From: Lactonifactor sp. BIOML-A5
GTDB taxonomy: Bacteria; Bacillota; Clostridia; Lachnospirales; Lachnospiraceae
NCBI RefSeq assembly: GCF_009677585.1
Contig: NZ_WKYV01000007.1
Span: 162,379 to 226,378, forward strand
Direction of reading: 5' to 3'
DNA length: 64,000 nt
Shown: positions 42,474-50,725 of the stretch, piece after piece
How positions within the stretch are numbered: position 1 is the stretch's first letter
Layout: the number at the start of each line of letters is the position of its first letter
The notes under the pieces: model-generated
Databases searched by the model: none
The model's input: only the letters and a program-made list of their open reading frames with translations
Told to the model about the DNA's origin: nothing
Made by a program: the position numbers and the translations under genes

Positions 42474-44159
42474 ATGCTGGTTAATTTACACGTAAAAAAT
42501 TTGGCACTTATAGATGAAATTGAAGTGGATTTTGCTGAAGGTCTTAATATTCTAACCGGTGAAACCGGAGCAGGTAAGTCTATAATCATAGGCTCTATTA
42601 GTCTTGCCCTTGGAGGTAAGATGTCCCGGGATATGATCCGGGAAAATGCACCCTTTGCGCTGGTGGAATTGGTGTTTTCTGTAAATAATCCTAAAATTCT
42701 GGAAGAATTGAAAAAACAGGATATTTTTGCAGAAGACGGGCAGATTATCATTACCAGAAAGATTACTGGAAACAGAAGCATCAGTAAGATAAACGGAGAA
42801 GCCTGCACAGTTGCCCAGATACGGGAAGCGGCGGGCAAATTGTTGGACATTCATGGCCAGCACGAACATCAGTCTTTATTATATCCCGCAAAGCAGCTGG
42901 AGATACTGGATGAATATGGGAAGGATAATCTGGCAGACAGCAGCCAAAAGGTCAAAGAGGCCTACCGCAGATACAAAAAACTGCAGGAAGAACTGGCGGA
43001 ATACCAAATGGACGAAGAACAGAGGAAGCGTGAAATATCGTTTTTGGAATTTGAGATTCAGGAGATCACAGACGCAGACCTGAAGAATGGTGAGGATGGG
43101 GAACTGGAGCAGAGGTATCGAAAGCTGCTCAACGGAAAGAAAATTCTGGAGAACGCTGCTCAGGTTTACCAGATGTGTGCAGCAGACAACGGGTGCAGCG
43201 ATCTACTGGGAAGAAGTCTGTATCAGATGACCCAGGTGGCTGAATATGACGATACCCTTGCACCTCTCTGCAGTGTTTTAAGTGATGCAGAAGCCCTATT
43301 AAATGATTTCAACAGAGAACTCTCAGGATACCTGGATAACTTCTCCTATTCGGAAGAAGAGTTTCATGAAATCGAAGAGCGCTTGGATTGGATCAATCAT
43401 CTGAAAATGAAATATGGACAGAGCATAGAGCTTATTCTTATTAAGCTTGAGGAAAAAGAAAAACAGCTGGCTCGTCTGTTGGATTTTGAGACTGAAAAAG
43501 CCAGATTAATGACAGAATATAATATAGAAGAAAAAAAACTGTCCGAAGCCTGCCGGGAGCTTTCTGAAAAAAGAAAAGAGGAGGCCTTAAAGCTGGAATT
43601 AAATATTACAGAGGGCTTAAGAGACCTGAATTTTGCGGATGTAAGATTTAAAGTGAACTTTTCTGAAAAGGAACATTTTTCTGCAGAAGGAACAGATTCT
43701 GTGGAGTACCTCATTGCAACCAATCCCGGAGAGGCGTTAAAACCTCTGGCGAAAGTGGTATCAGGAGGAGAGCTTTCCCGTATTATGCTGGCCATCAAGA
43801 CTCTGCTGGCGGACAAGGACGAGACGGAGACACTGATTTTTGACGAGATAGACACCGGCATCAGCGGCAGGACAGCCCAGAAGGTATCAGAAAAAATGGC
43901 AGTTATCGGGAGAAATCACCAGGTGCTGTGCATTACACACCTTCCCCAGATCGCTGCAATGGCAGATTCACACTACCTTATTGAAAAAAAAGTGACAAAT
44001 ATGGAAACCACTACCCGGATACGACGTATCGGTCAGGAGGCATCCATAGAGGAGATTGCCCGGATTCTCGGGGGTGCAAAAATTACCAGTACGGTTTTAG
44101 AGAGTGCACGGGAGATGAAGGATTTGGCACAGGTACAAAAAAATTCAAGAGTGAAATAA
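42474..44159 (+). CDS. recN: DNA repair protein RecN
   Basis: A 561-residue SMC-like ATPase. Walker A ILTGETGAGKSIIIG is near the N-terminus; the middle is a long coiled coil broken by a hinge-like part; the C-terminus has the signature VVSGGELSRIMLAIK, Walker B TLIFDEIDTGISG and ITHLPQIAAMAD. It acts early at DNA double-strand breaks. No LexA box is visible immediately upstream, in contrast to recA at 52.4 kb. Confidence 0.96.
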   Translation: MLVNLHVKNLALIDEIEVDFAEGLNILTGETGAGKSIIIGSISLALGGKMSRDMIRENAPFALVELVFSVNNPKILEELKKQDIFAEDGQIIITRKITGNRSISKINGEACTVAQIREAAGKLLDIHGQHEHQSLLYPAKQLEILDEYGKDNLADSSQKVKEAYRRYKKLQEELAEYQMDEEQRKREISFLEFEIQEITDADLKNGEDGELEQRYRKLLNGKKILENAAQVYQMCAADNGCSDLLGRSLYQMTQVAEYDDTLAPLCSVLSDAEALLNDFNRELSGYLDNFSYSEEEFHEIEERLDWINHLKMKYGQSIELILIKLEEKEKQLARLLDFETEKARLMTEYNIEEKKLSEACRELSEKRKEEALKLELNITEGLRDLNFADVRFKVNFSEKEHFSAEGTDSVEYLIATNPGEALKPLAKVVSGGELSRIMLAIKTLLADKDETETLIFDEIDTGISGRTAQKVSEKMAVIGRNHQVLCITHLPQIAAMADSHYLIEKKVTNMETTTRIRRIGQEASIEEIARILGGAKITSTVLESAREMKDLAQVQKNSRVK

Positions 44160-44172
44160 GCAAATAATCACA

Positions 44173-44215
44173 TACTAAAAAAGGTACACGATGGTGTATC
44201 TTTTTCTTTTTTTGA
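44173..44215 (+). terminator. intrinsic terminator after recN
   Basis: AAAAAGGTACAC-GATG-GTGTATCTTTTT forms a 12-bp stem with one G-T pair, followed by a T-rich tail. It begins about 17 bases after the recN stop. The TTG start of spoIVB follows, so spoIVB needs its own promoter. CATACTA at 44171-44177 could be a forespore (sigma-F/G) -10 box but I see no clear -35 partner. Confidence 0.8.
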
Positions 44216-44229
44216 AAGGATGTGATATT

Positions 44230-45432
44230 TTGCATAGAAAGCGTAATTATAGACGGTTTCTACTCGTATTATTATTATTGAATATAATAGGAATTGGTGT
44301 TTACAGCTATATTTCTATCAGAGATTCAATTCCGGATGATGTGCGAATCCGGGCAGAAGAACAGGACGGACTGGCAAGTATCCTGGAACAGAACCCTCTC
44401 ATCACATATGATGATTCCCTTTCTGTCGCGGGTAATAAGACCTACACCATAGAGTGCCGTCTCTGTCATGTAATGCCTCTGAAAAAAGTGAAGGTGCAGA
44501 TCGTAGAGGATACCTGGGTAGCTGCATCAGGTACTCCCATCGGTTTGTATATGGAGACAGAGGGAGTAATGATCATTGGGTCTGGAGATGTAGTATCGAC
44601 GGACGGTATTGCCTATCAGCCGGCTGAGCATATCGTACAGGCTGGCGACTACATTCTGAAGGCCAATGGAACAGACATCACCAATAAAAACCAGCTTATC
44701 TCCATGATTAACGACAGCAACGGGGAGACGATGGAGTTACTTGTGGACAGGAATGGAGAGGAGATTCCGCTTTCACTTACACCACTTTTAGGGGAAGATA
44801 ATTCTTATAAGCTGGGAATTTGGGTCAGAGATAACACACAAGGCATCGGAACTCTTACCTATGTGGACGCCCATGGGAACTACGGAGCACTGGGCCACGG
44901 CATCAGCGATGTAGACACAGGAGAACTCCTCAAACTGGAAAGAGGAGAGTTATACCAGGCGGAGATTCTCTCCGTTATGAAAGGATCTAAGGGAAATCCG
45001 GGAGAGCTCTCCGGTGTGATCAATTATCAAAAGAGCAATCAGCTGGGGTCAATCGACATAAACAGCGAAAAAGGAATATTCGGCACAATTCCCGCAGAAT
45101 CAAGGGAATCACTGCATCTGGTACCTATGGAAGTGGGGCTGAAACAGGATGTTACAACAGGAAGTGCCAAAATTCTAACCACCGTAAAAGGAGAAACAAA
45201 AGAGTTCGACATAGAAATTACAGAGATTTTCTGGGATCAGGCAGATACAAATAAGGCATTTTCCATCCAGGTGACAGACCCTGAACTTTTGGAGTATTCC
45301 GGCGGAATTGTGCAGGGAATGAGCGGGAGTCCGGTGATTCAGAACGGGAAAATCATAGGTGCCGTGACTCATGTTTTCGTTCAGGATGCTACAAAAGGAT
45401 ACGGAATCTTCATTGAAAATATGCTGGGGTAA
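44230..45432 (+). CDS. spoIVB: SpoIVB serine peptidase
   Basis: A 400-residue protein read from TTG 44230 behind AAAGGATGTGAT. It has an N-terminal membrane anchor, a PDZ domain at about 110-190 (IIGSGDVVSTDG to LLVDRNGEEIPLSL), and an S55 serine peptidase domain with His223 in ALGHGISD and the MSGSP active-site motif near 364-368. In Bacillus it is secreted from the forespore and triggers pro-sigma-K processing. It lies directly before spo0A, as in most endospore formers. Confidence 0.95.
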   Translation: MHRKRNYRRFLLVLLLLNIIGIGVYSYISIRDSIPDDVRIRAEEQDGLASILEQNPLITYDDSLSVAGNKTYTIECRLCHVMPLKKVKVQIVEDTWVAASGTPIGLYMETEGVMIIGSGDVVSTDGIAYQPAEHIVQAGDYILKANGTDITNKNQLISMINDSNGETMELLVDRNGEEIPLSLTPLLGEDNSYKLGIWVRDNTQGIGTLTYVDAHGNYGALGHGISDVDTGELLKLERGELYQAEILSVMKGSKGNPGELSGVINYQKSNQLGSIDINSEKGIFGTIPAESRESLHLVPMEVGLKQDVTTGSAKILTTVKGETKEFDIEITEIFWDQADTNKAFSIQVTDPELLEYSGGIVQGMSGSPVIQNGKIIGAVTHVFVQDATKGYGIFIENMLG

Positions 45433-45464
45433 GCTGAAAACAGAAGGAGAAATAATGTCTATAA

Positions 45465-45539
45465 TGTCGAAATGTGACGGAAAACACACAGAATTGTCAG
45501 CGGATTCAACTTGATTATACAAAGAATAAATACTATAAT
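45465..45539 (+). promoter_or_regulatory. spo0A control region: 0A box plus sigma-A and possible sigma-H promoters
   Basis: TGTCGAA at 45465-45471 is a consensus 0A box, the Spo0A binding site. TTGATT (45511-45516) and TATAAT (45534-45539) with 17 bases between form a sigma-A promoter. Overlapping it, CGGATTC (45501-45507) and GAAT (45524-45527) fit the sigma-H pattern (GGAWWW, then GAAT). Autoregulation of spo0A by Spo0A and sigma-H, known in Bacillus, is inferred. Confidence 0.75.
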
Positions 45540-45627
45540 ACAATTATCGCTCAGAAATGAAGAAGAGAGGGCGCCCAAAAATTTCTGACGACAACCGAGA
45601 ACTATGAGGAAATATGGAGGAGTAGTA

Positions 45628-46425
45628 ATGGAAAAATTGAATGTTGCCATAGCAGATGACAATGAAAAAATGCTGGATTTGTTGGGAAATATCATAAACG
45701 AAGACAAAGAGCTGGAACTGGTAGGACACGCAAGTAATGGGGAAGATATTTACGAAATTATACGTGAAAAAGAGCCGGATGTTGTATTGCTTGATATTAT
45801 TATGCCGAAGGTAGACGGACTGTCAGTTATGGAACGGGTGGGAAGAGATGTAGAAATCAAAAAACATCCTGCATTTATTGTTGTATCTGCTGTCGGACAG
45901 GAACAGATTACGGAAGATGCTTTTAATCTGGGCGCAAATTATTATATTTTGAAGCCATTTGACAATAATATGCTGTTGAATCGTATCAAACATATAAAAA
46001 ATACCATGAGCGGAAAGACAAAAGAGCTGAGAAAAGTAAATGCTTACGAAAACAAGGGGGATTATTTCGAAAGAAATCTGGAAGCTGATGTGACAAATAT
46101 TATTCATGAGATTGGCGTACCTGCACATATTAAAGGATATCAGTATCTGCGGGATGCCATCATTTTATCTGTAAATGACATGGAGATGCTTAACTCAATT
46201 ACTAAAATATTATATCCGACCATTGCAAAAAAACATCAGACAACTCCAAGCAGAGTAGAACGTGCCATCCGGCATGCCATAGAGGTGGCGTGGAGCAGAG
46301 GGAAAATGGATACCATCGATGAACTGTTTGGATATACAGTAAGTACAGGAAAAGGCAAACCAACCAATTCGGAATTCATTGCCTTAATTGCAGATAAAAT
46401 TCGTTTAGAATACAAAAATAATTAG
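45628..46425 (+). CDS. spo0A: sporulation master regulator Spo0A
   Basis: A 265-residue response regulator. ATG 45628 follows GGAGGAGTAGT. The receiver domain has phosphorylated Asp56 in [14 protein letters not shown]. The C-terminal DNA-binding domain contains the Spo0A signature [33 protein letters not shown] and the final [15 protein letters not shown]. As in other Clostridia it probably receives phosphate directly from orphan kinases, none of which is in this window. A 0A box precedes its promoter. Confidence 0.98.
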   Translation: MEKLNVAIADDNEKMLDLLGNIINEDKELELVGHASNGEDIYEIIREKEPDVVLLDIIMPKVDGLSVMERVGRDVEIKKHPAFIVVSAVGQEQITEDAFNLGANYYILKPFDNNMLLNRIKHIKNTMSGKTKELRKVNAYENKGDYFERNLEADVTNIIHEIGVPAHIKGYQYLRDAIILSVNDMEMLNSITKILYPTIAKKHQTTPSRVERAIRHAIEVAWSRGKMDTIDELFGYTVSTGKGKPTNSEFIALIADKIRLEYKNN

Positions 46426-46443
46426 TAAGATCCTGTAACCGCC

Positions 46444-46472
46444 TTTTCATCTACCTAAAAATAGGCTATAAT
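46444..46472 (+). promoter_or_regulatory. sigma-A promoter of glgA
   Basis: TTTTCA (46444-46449) and TATAAT (46467-46472) have a 17-base spacer. The leader before the ATG at 46510 is about 30 bases and includes AAGGAGG. Confidence 0.75.
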
Positions 46473-46509
46473 ATCATTAATCAATGTTCTTACTCAAGGA
46501 GGATAACAT

Positions 46510-47955
46510 ATGAAAAAGATAATGTTTGTAGCATCTGAGGCGGTACCTTTTATTAAAACCGGAGGGTTGGCAGACGTTGTAGGTGCCCTGCCCAAATGTT
46601 TCGATAAAGAATATTTTGATGTTCGGGTAATCATACCCAAATATCAGTGCATGAAAGAGGAATTTAAGAATCAGTTACAGTATGTAGCTCATTTTTATAT
46701 GGATATAGGATACAGAAATGAATATGTAGGAATTCTGGAGCTGGAATACGAAGGAATTCACTTCTATTTCATAGATAATGAATATTATTTTTCAGGATAT
46801 CGCCCGTACGGGGACATTCGGTTTGACCTTGAGAAATTCGCATTTTTCTCAAAAGCAGCATTGTCTATACTTCCAGTGATTGATTTCAAACCGGATATTA
46901 TTCACTGCCATGACTGGCAGACAGGACTGATTCCCGTTTATCTGAAAGACCAATTTCAGCTGGGTGACTTCTACAGAGAAATTAAAAGTGTAATCACGAT
47001 ACATAACCTGAGATTTCAGGGGACTTGGGATGTAAAGACCGTCCGTGAAATCACTGGGTTGCCGGATTACTTCTTTACGCCAGACAAGCTGGAAGCATAC
47101 AAAGACGCCAATTATCTTAAGGGGGGGATTGTCTTTGCCGATGCTATCACGACCGTGAGCAATACGTATGCCGAAGAGATTAAGACAGAGTTTTATGGAG
47201 AAAAGCTGGACGGCCTTCTGAGGGCCCGTGCCAACAGCCTCAGAGGTATTGTTAATGGAATCGACTATGATGAATATAATCCGGCAACGGATCCATATAT
47301 AACAAAAACTTATGATGCCAAAACGTTCAGGAAGGAAAAGGTAAAAAATAAAACTGCACTGCAGAGAGATCTGGGACTTGAGACAGATCCTAAAAAGATG
47401 ATGATTGGTGTTGTATCCCGTCTCACCGATCAAAAGGGCTTTGACCTGGTTTCCTATATTATGGATGAGCTTTGTCAGGACCAAGTGCAGATTGTTATTC
47501 TCGGAACAGGGGAAGAACATTATGAGAACATGTTCCGGCATTTTGCCTGGAAATACAATGGAAAGGTATCTGCCAACATTTATTATGACGAGGCAATGTC
47601 TCACCGTATTTATGCGTCCGCAGATGCATTTCTTATGCCTTCTCTGTTCGAGCCCTGCGGCCTGAGCCAGCTTATGAGTCTGCGTTACGGAACTCTTCCG
47701 ATAGTCAGGGAAACCGGGGGCTTAAAGGACACCGTGGAGCCTTACAACGAATTCGAGAACTCAGGCACTGGCTTCAGCTTTAAAAATTTCAATGCCCATG
47801 AAATGCTCGCCACCATCCGCTATGCGGAAAAAGTCTACTACGACAAGAAAAGAGAGTGGAATAAAATGGTGGATCGTGCCATGGCAAGAGATTATTCCTG
47901 GAACAGTTCGGCGAAACAGTATGAGGAAATGTATAATTGGCTGATTGGCTATTAA
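46510..47955 (+). CDS. glgA: glycogen synthase (ADP-glucose type)
   Basis: A 481-residue GT5 glycosyltransferase. The ADP-glucose binding KTGGLADVVGALPK motif is at residues about 16-29, and the C-terminal half has VVSRLTDQKGFDL, MPSLFEPCGLSQL and RETGGLKDTV. It extends alpha-1,4-glucan chains from ADP-glucose. No glgB, glgC or glgP is adjacent, so the gene is isolated from the rest of the pathway. It sits between spo0A and two sporulation-type genes; carbohydrate storage in sporulating clostridia is known, but no regulatory link is visible here. Confidence 0.96.
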   Translation: MKKIMFVASEAVPFIKTGGLADVVGALPKCFDKEYFDVRVIIPKYQCMKEEFKNQLQYVAHFYMDIGYRNEYVGILELEYEGIHFYFIDNEYYFSGYRPYGDIRFDLEKFAFFSKAALSILPVIDFKPDIIHCHDWQTGLIPVYLKDQFQLGDFYREIKSVITIHNLRFQGTWDVKTVREITGLPDYFFTPDKLEAYKDANYLKGGIVFADAITTVSNTYAEEIKTEFYGEKLDGLLRARANSLRGIVNGIDYDEYNPATDPYITKTYDAKTFRKEKVKNKTALQRDLGLETDPKKMMIGVVSRLTDQKGFDLVSYIMDELCQDQVQIVILGTGEEHYENMFRHFAWKYNGKVSANIYYDEAMSHRIYASADAFLMPSLFEPCGLSQLMSLRYGTLPIVRETGGLKDTVEPYNEFENSGTGFSFKNFNAHEMLATIRYAEKVYYDKKREWNKMVDRAMARDYSWNSSAKQYEEMYNWLIGY

Positions 47956-47974
47956 CTGGAACAGCTAAAAAACC

Positions 47975-48003
47975 GTATAAAACCTGATAAATCTGCCATA
48001 CTA
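47975..48003 (+). promoter_or_regulatory. sigma-G/F-like forespore promoter
   Basis: GTATA (47975-47979) and CATACTA (47997-48003), 17 bases apart, match the forespore sigma-G pattern (GHATR, then CATNHTA) closely. The start codon of the first downstream gene is 33 bases on. Confidence 0.65.
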
Positions 48004-48035
48004 CCATAGTATAGAAAATATCAGGAGGTTATGTT

Positions 48036-48221
48036 ATGACAGATTTATCAGAATTAGACGTTCAGAATCTTCGCCACTTAATCGGCGGCTACGAAACCAC
48101 TCACTGTAAGATGCAGGATTATGCCCATGAGGCTCAGGATCCTCAGGTAAAGCAGTTTTTTCAAAAATCTGCGCAGTCCGCAATGGAAACTAAGCAACAG
48201 CTGATGCAGTTCTTACGGTAG
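48036..48221 (+). CDS. small CotF-like spore protein
   Basis: A 61-residue helical protein read from ATG 48036 behind CAGGAGG. It contains LDVQNLRHLIGGYETTH and a helix ending in KQQLMQFL. This looks like a truncated ferritin-like or CotF-type spore coat unit, a class common in Clostridia. A sigma-G-like promoter precedes it, so forespore expression is likely. A second, related gene follows 11 bases later. Confidence 0.7.
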   Translation: MTDLSELDVQNLRHLIGGYETTHCKMQDYAHEAQDPQVKQFFQKSAQSAMETKQQLMQFLR

Positions 48222-48232
48222 GAGGTTAGAAA

Positions 48233-48490
48233 ATGACAGAAAAAACAATGGTATCCGATACTTTAGCAGGCATTAACGGCGAATTAGTACGTTACACTGA
48301 GATGATTTCTCAGTCAGAGAATCCACAGTTAAAACAGACATTAAAGCAGATCCGCAATCAGTGTGAAATGTCTCAGGAAGAGATTTACCAGATTGCAAGA
48401 GCGAAGGCTTACTACGTTCCGGCTTCCAAGGCAACTCCGGAAGAAGTTGCCCATGTTCGTTCTTTATTTGAACAGCCGCAGATGCAGTAA
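48233..48490 (+). CDS. CotF-family spore protein
   Basis: An 85-residue protein with a helical pattern (DTLAGINGELVRYTEMISQ, then TLKQIRNQCEMSQEEIYQIA) and the closing KAYYVPASKATPEEV, which I recognise as the end of CotF-type proteins. AGGAGG precedes the ATG. It shares the operon and probable sigma-G promoter with the 61-residue gene upstream and is followed by a strong terminator, so the two are a self-contained sporulation unit. Confidence 0.75.
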   Translation: MTEKTMVSDTLAGINGELVRYTEMISQSENPQLKQTLKQIRNQCEMSQEEIYQIARAKAYYVPASKATPEEVAHVRSLFEQPQMQ

Positions 48491-48508
48491 TAAACTGGTT
48501 TAAAAAGG

Positions 48509-48547
48509 AGTCCGTTTATAGACCCGGTCTATAAACGGATTCTTTTT
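48509..48547 (+). terminator. intrinsic terminator of the small spore operon
   Basis: AGTCCGTTTATAGAC and GTCTATAAACGGAT pair over 13 or more bases around a tiny loop, followed by TCTTTTT. Confidence 0.9.
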
Positions 48548-48754
48548 CATTGGCTGTAGAAAACTCATATTGAACCTCCATTTTATGGAAATAAAATATA
48601 GTTTATAGGATTTTCAGAAGTTGGTCATCCCTTTGTCACAATTATTTTGTATAGTATAACTATGGCAGGCGTCAGCCCTGACAGAAGTCTGATGGAATGA
48701 ATCTTTTGTCAGGATCATATGGTGCAACAGGGGAATGTATATGGAGGTTATGGT
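48548..48754 (+). promoter_or_regulatory. promoter region of the VTC-like gene
   Basis: TTGTCA (48633-48638) and TATAAC (48655-48660) with a 16-base spacer form a reasonable sigma-A promoter. A small dyad, TCAG-CC-CTGA (48671-48680), lies just after the predicted start. The first 80 bases of the gap are AT-rich with nothing else recognisable. Confidence 0.55.
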
Positions 48755-49393
48755 ATGAAGTATATGAGTTATTACGAGGAAAACGGCAGAATAACAAAAA
48801 ACGATTACCGGAGAATAGAAAAGACATTACAGGAAGAGGCACCTGATAAGTTTGAGAGGATGCTCCTTCGCAAAATGGAGTTTGTCAATGTGGAAGGATA
48901 CATATCCCGTGATGAAGAACTTCCCCGTTATTATCTGTGCAGAAAGACAAAAGAAAATCATGAAGAATTTCTCTATCTGGAAAAGAAAAATGTCCAGAAC
49001 GGCGTTGTATATAAGTATTGCTGTACCCTGACCCGCGAAGAATGCCAGGCGGTTATGGACGGTAATATTGTATGGATGCAGGAACATGAGCATCCTCTTG
49101 TGCGGGATCTCTACCGCCAGATGACGATTAATGGCCTGGAGCTTGGGGGGCTCAAGGAGTACGAGAGAAAGGTATATCAGTCCAAAAAGGACAGCAGAAT
49201 TGTTTTTGATGAAAGAATTCAGCGGATCATAGGAAAACATGTCACCTTGTTTGAAGAAGAGGGGATGCGGGTGGACTGCCTCTTCGGGCATCAGGTACAT
49301 ATCAGCTACAGAAGAGATAAGACAATTCCCCGGATGATTGCCAATATGGTACAGAACCAGGAACAGGTTTCCGAAGATTTTGCATTTGCATAA
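48755..49393 (+). CDS. divergent VTC-domain (polyphosphate polymerase-like) protein
   Basis: A 212-residue protein, ATG 48755 behind ATGGAGG. The middle matches VTC-domain polyphosphate polymerases in order: FLYLEKKN, CTLTREECQAVMDGNIVWM, HPLVRDLYRQM, and KEYERKVYQSKKDSRIVFDERI. The usual N-terminal RHE-x-K...RSLYFD strand motifs are not recognisable. Near the C-terminus, the expected LEVKYDxFLP is replaced by VHISYRRDKTIP. These missing positions carry phosphate and metal ligands in the family, so activity as a polymerase is doubtful. It has no CYTH partner or CotH-like neighbour. Confidence 0.6.
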   Translation: MKYMSYYEENGRITKNDYRRIEKTLQEEAPDKFERMLLRKMEFVNVEGYISRDEELPRYYLCRKTKENHEEFLYLEKKNVQNGVVYKYCCTLTREECQAVMDGNIVWMQEHEHPLVRDLYRQMTINGLELGGLKEYERKVYQSKKDSRIVFDERIQRIIGKHVTLFEEEGMRVDCLFGHQVHISYRRDKTIPRMIANMVQNQEQVSEDFAFA

Positions 49394-49406
49394 CAGTGTA
49401 TAAAAG

Positions 49407-49453
49407 AGAAGAAGAGGTCAGCGGCAGGAAGCCCCTGGCATCTTCTTCTTTTT
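49407..49453 (+). terminator. intrinsic terminator
   Basis: AGAAGAAGAGGTCAGCGGC pairs imperfectly with GCCCCTGGCATCTTCTTCT, followed by TTTT. It ends the VTC-like gene. Confidence 0.75.
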
Positions 49454-49465
49454 GCGGGCAAAATA

Positions 49466-49474
49466 TGCTATAAT
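49466..49474 (+). promoter_or_regulatory. extended -10 promoter
   Basis: TGCTATAAT is an extended -10 element (TG-N-TATAAT) 60 bases before the YcxB-like gene. The same nine-base string occurs upstream of the gene at 56674. The -35 region is weak. Confidence 0.5.
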
Positions 49475-49534
49475 AGCAAATATTAGGAGATTATATTACA
49501 ATCGGCTGAATGGCTGCGTCGGGGGAGAATGCCT

Positions 49535-50713
49535 ATGCACTTAAAATATACTGTATCAGACAAGGACTACCGGAGATTTATATGGAAGGAACTGCTTTTT
49601 GAACATGTATGGAATCCCTTGATTCTGTTAGCGTATTTTGCCTTTTGGCAGGTGACGTTTCTGTTGGCGCAATATGGGATGCTTAAGAGAAACCTGCCGT
49701 TTTTTATTTTGCTTCTGCTGTTTTTCATTGGAGTTATGGTGGAATTCTTGTTCCGGGGAGACAGACGGATACACCGGAAAGTGACAAATTACGGGGACTT
49801 ACTTTATTTTACTTCTATTGAAGTGTTTATTATGGAAAAAGACGGAGACGTTAAAAATTGTATTCCCTGGAAGGAGCTGAAAAGACTGAGGGAGAATAAA
49901 AAGTGGGTATTTTTGTATTTCACAGACCTGCGATTTATTCCTGTAGAGAAAGCAGCCATTCAGGAATCCATGAGAGGTGAACTCAGACAGCTGCTGGAGA
50001 GCAAAAAACATATCCGGAAAGTCGGTCTTCGCTGGACTGTTCTTGTGCTGTGGGGCCTTATTACAGTCTTTGGAATGTATGCCGTGGGCAAGTCGGCAGT
50101 TTCCTATAACGGTAAGCTGTCGTGGAAGATAGAACAGTGGAAGAGTGTGCGCAAGGTGAGCCTTGACAGTGACAATATTTATGAGATTAGACTGGAAGGT
50201 ATGATGGAACGTATTGGGAGAAGGATTGAAATATCCCCTCACCTGTCAGTGAAAGATTACTCTGTACATTTTCAGGCAGACGGCACCATTGATACTATTG
50301 ATATGTTCTTATATGGATTTGACGGTAATTATAAACCCCACAGAAATTATCTTATATGGTATGACAGAGAAAAGGATAAAAGTCTGTATGTCAGGGTACA
50401 AAACCTGGAAGGTATTGAGGAAGATGGGACAGCCTATGACCTGGACAGCGATTTCGCCATCCTTGAAACTATGATGGAGAAAATTCCTCTGGAGGAAGAC
50501 GTGTCTCAATGGAAGGAGAAGGAATACGGACTGCTCTACAAAGGCAATTATAACTGGGGATCCGATACAACAGGGATCCGGTTTATTGATAAGGATGGGG
50601 CAGTTTCGCTGCCCTCCCGGGAGGAATGGGAGATAAAGGGGCCGAGCCTTTCTGTCTACTGTGTGGGCAGGCAGGAGGAGATTACTCCGGTAAGATATGT
50701 ATACAAAAAGTAA
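49535..50713 (+). CDS. YcxB-like membrane protein with extracytoplasmic C-terminal domain
   Basis: A 392-residue protein (ATG 49535; the ATG at 49529 is too close to the GGGGGAG site). The first ~165 residues resemble YcxB-like proteins: two membrane helices near 25-70 and a PH-like part with CIPWKELKRLRENKKWVFLY. A third helix (VLVLWGLITVFGMYAVG, about 170-190) leads to a 200-residue soluble domain, probably outside the cell, which I do not recognise. It is 12 bases before the Asp-box lipoprotein gene, so the two are likely co-transcribed and may interact at the cell surface. Confidence 0.65.
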   Translation: MHLKYTVSDKDYRRFIWKELLFEHVWNPLILLAYFAFWQVTFLLAQYGMLKRNLPFFILLLLFFIGVMVEFLFRGDRRIHRKVTNYGDLLYFTSIEVFIMEKDGDVKNCIPWKELKRLRENKKWVFLYFTDLRFIPVEKAAIQESMRGELRQLLESKKHIRKVGLRWTVLVLWGLITVFGMYAVGKSAVSYNGKLSWKIEQWKSVRKVSLDSDNIYEIRLEGMMERIGRRIEISPHLSVKDYSVHFQADGTIDTIDMFLYGFDGNYKPHRNYLIWYDREKDKSLYVRVQNLEGIEEDGTAYDLDSDFAILETMMEKIPLEEDVSQWKEKEYGLLYKGNYNWGSDTTGIRFIDKDGAVSLPSREEWEIKGPSLSVYCVGRQEEITPVRYVYKK

Positions 50714-50725
50714 GGGGAATGGTGT

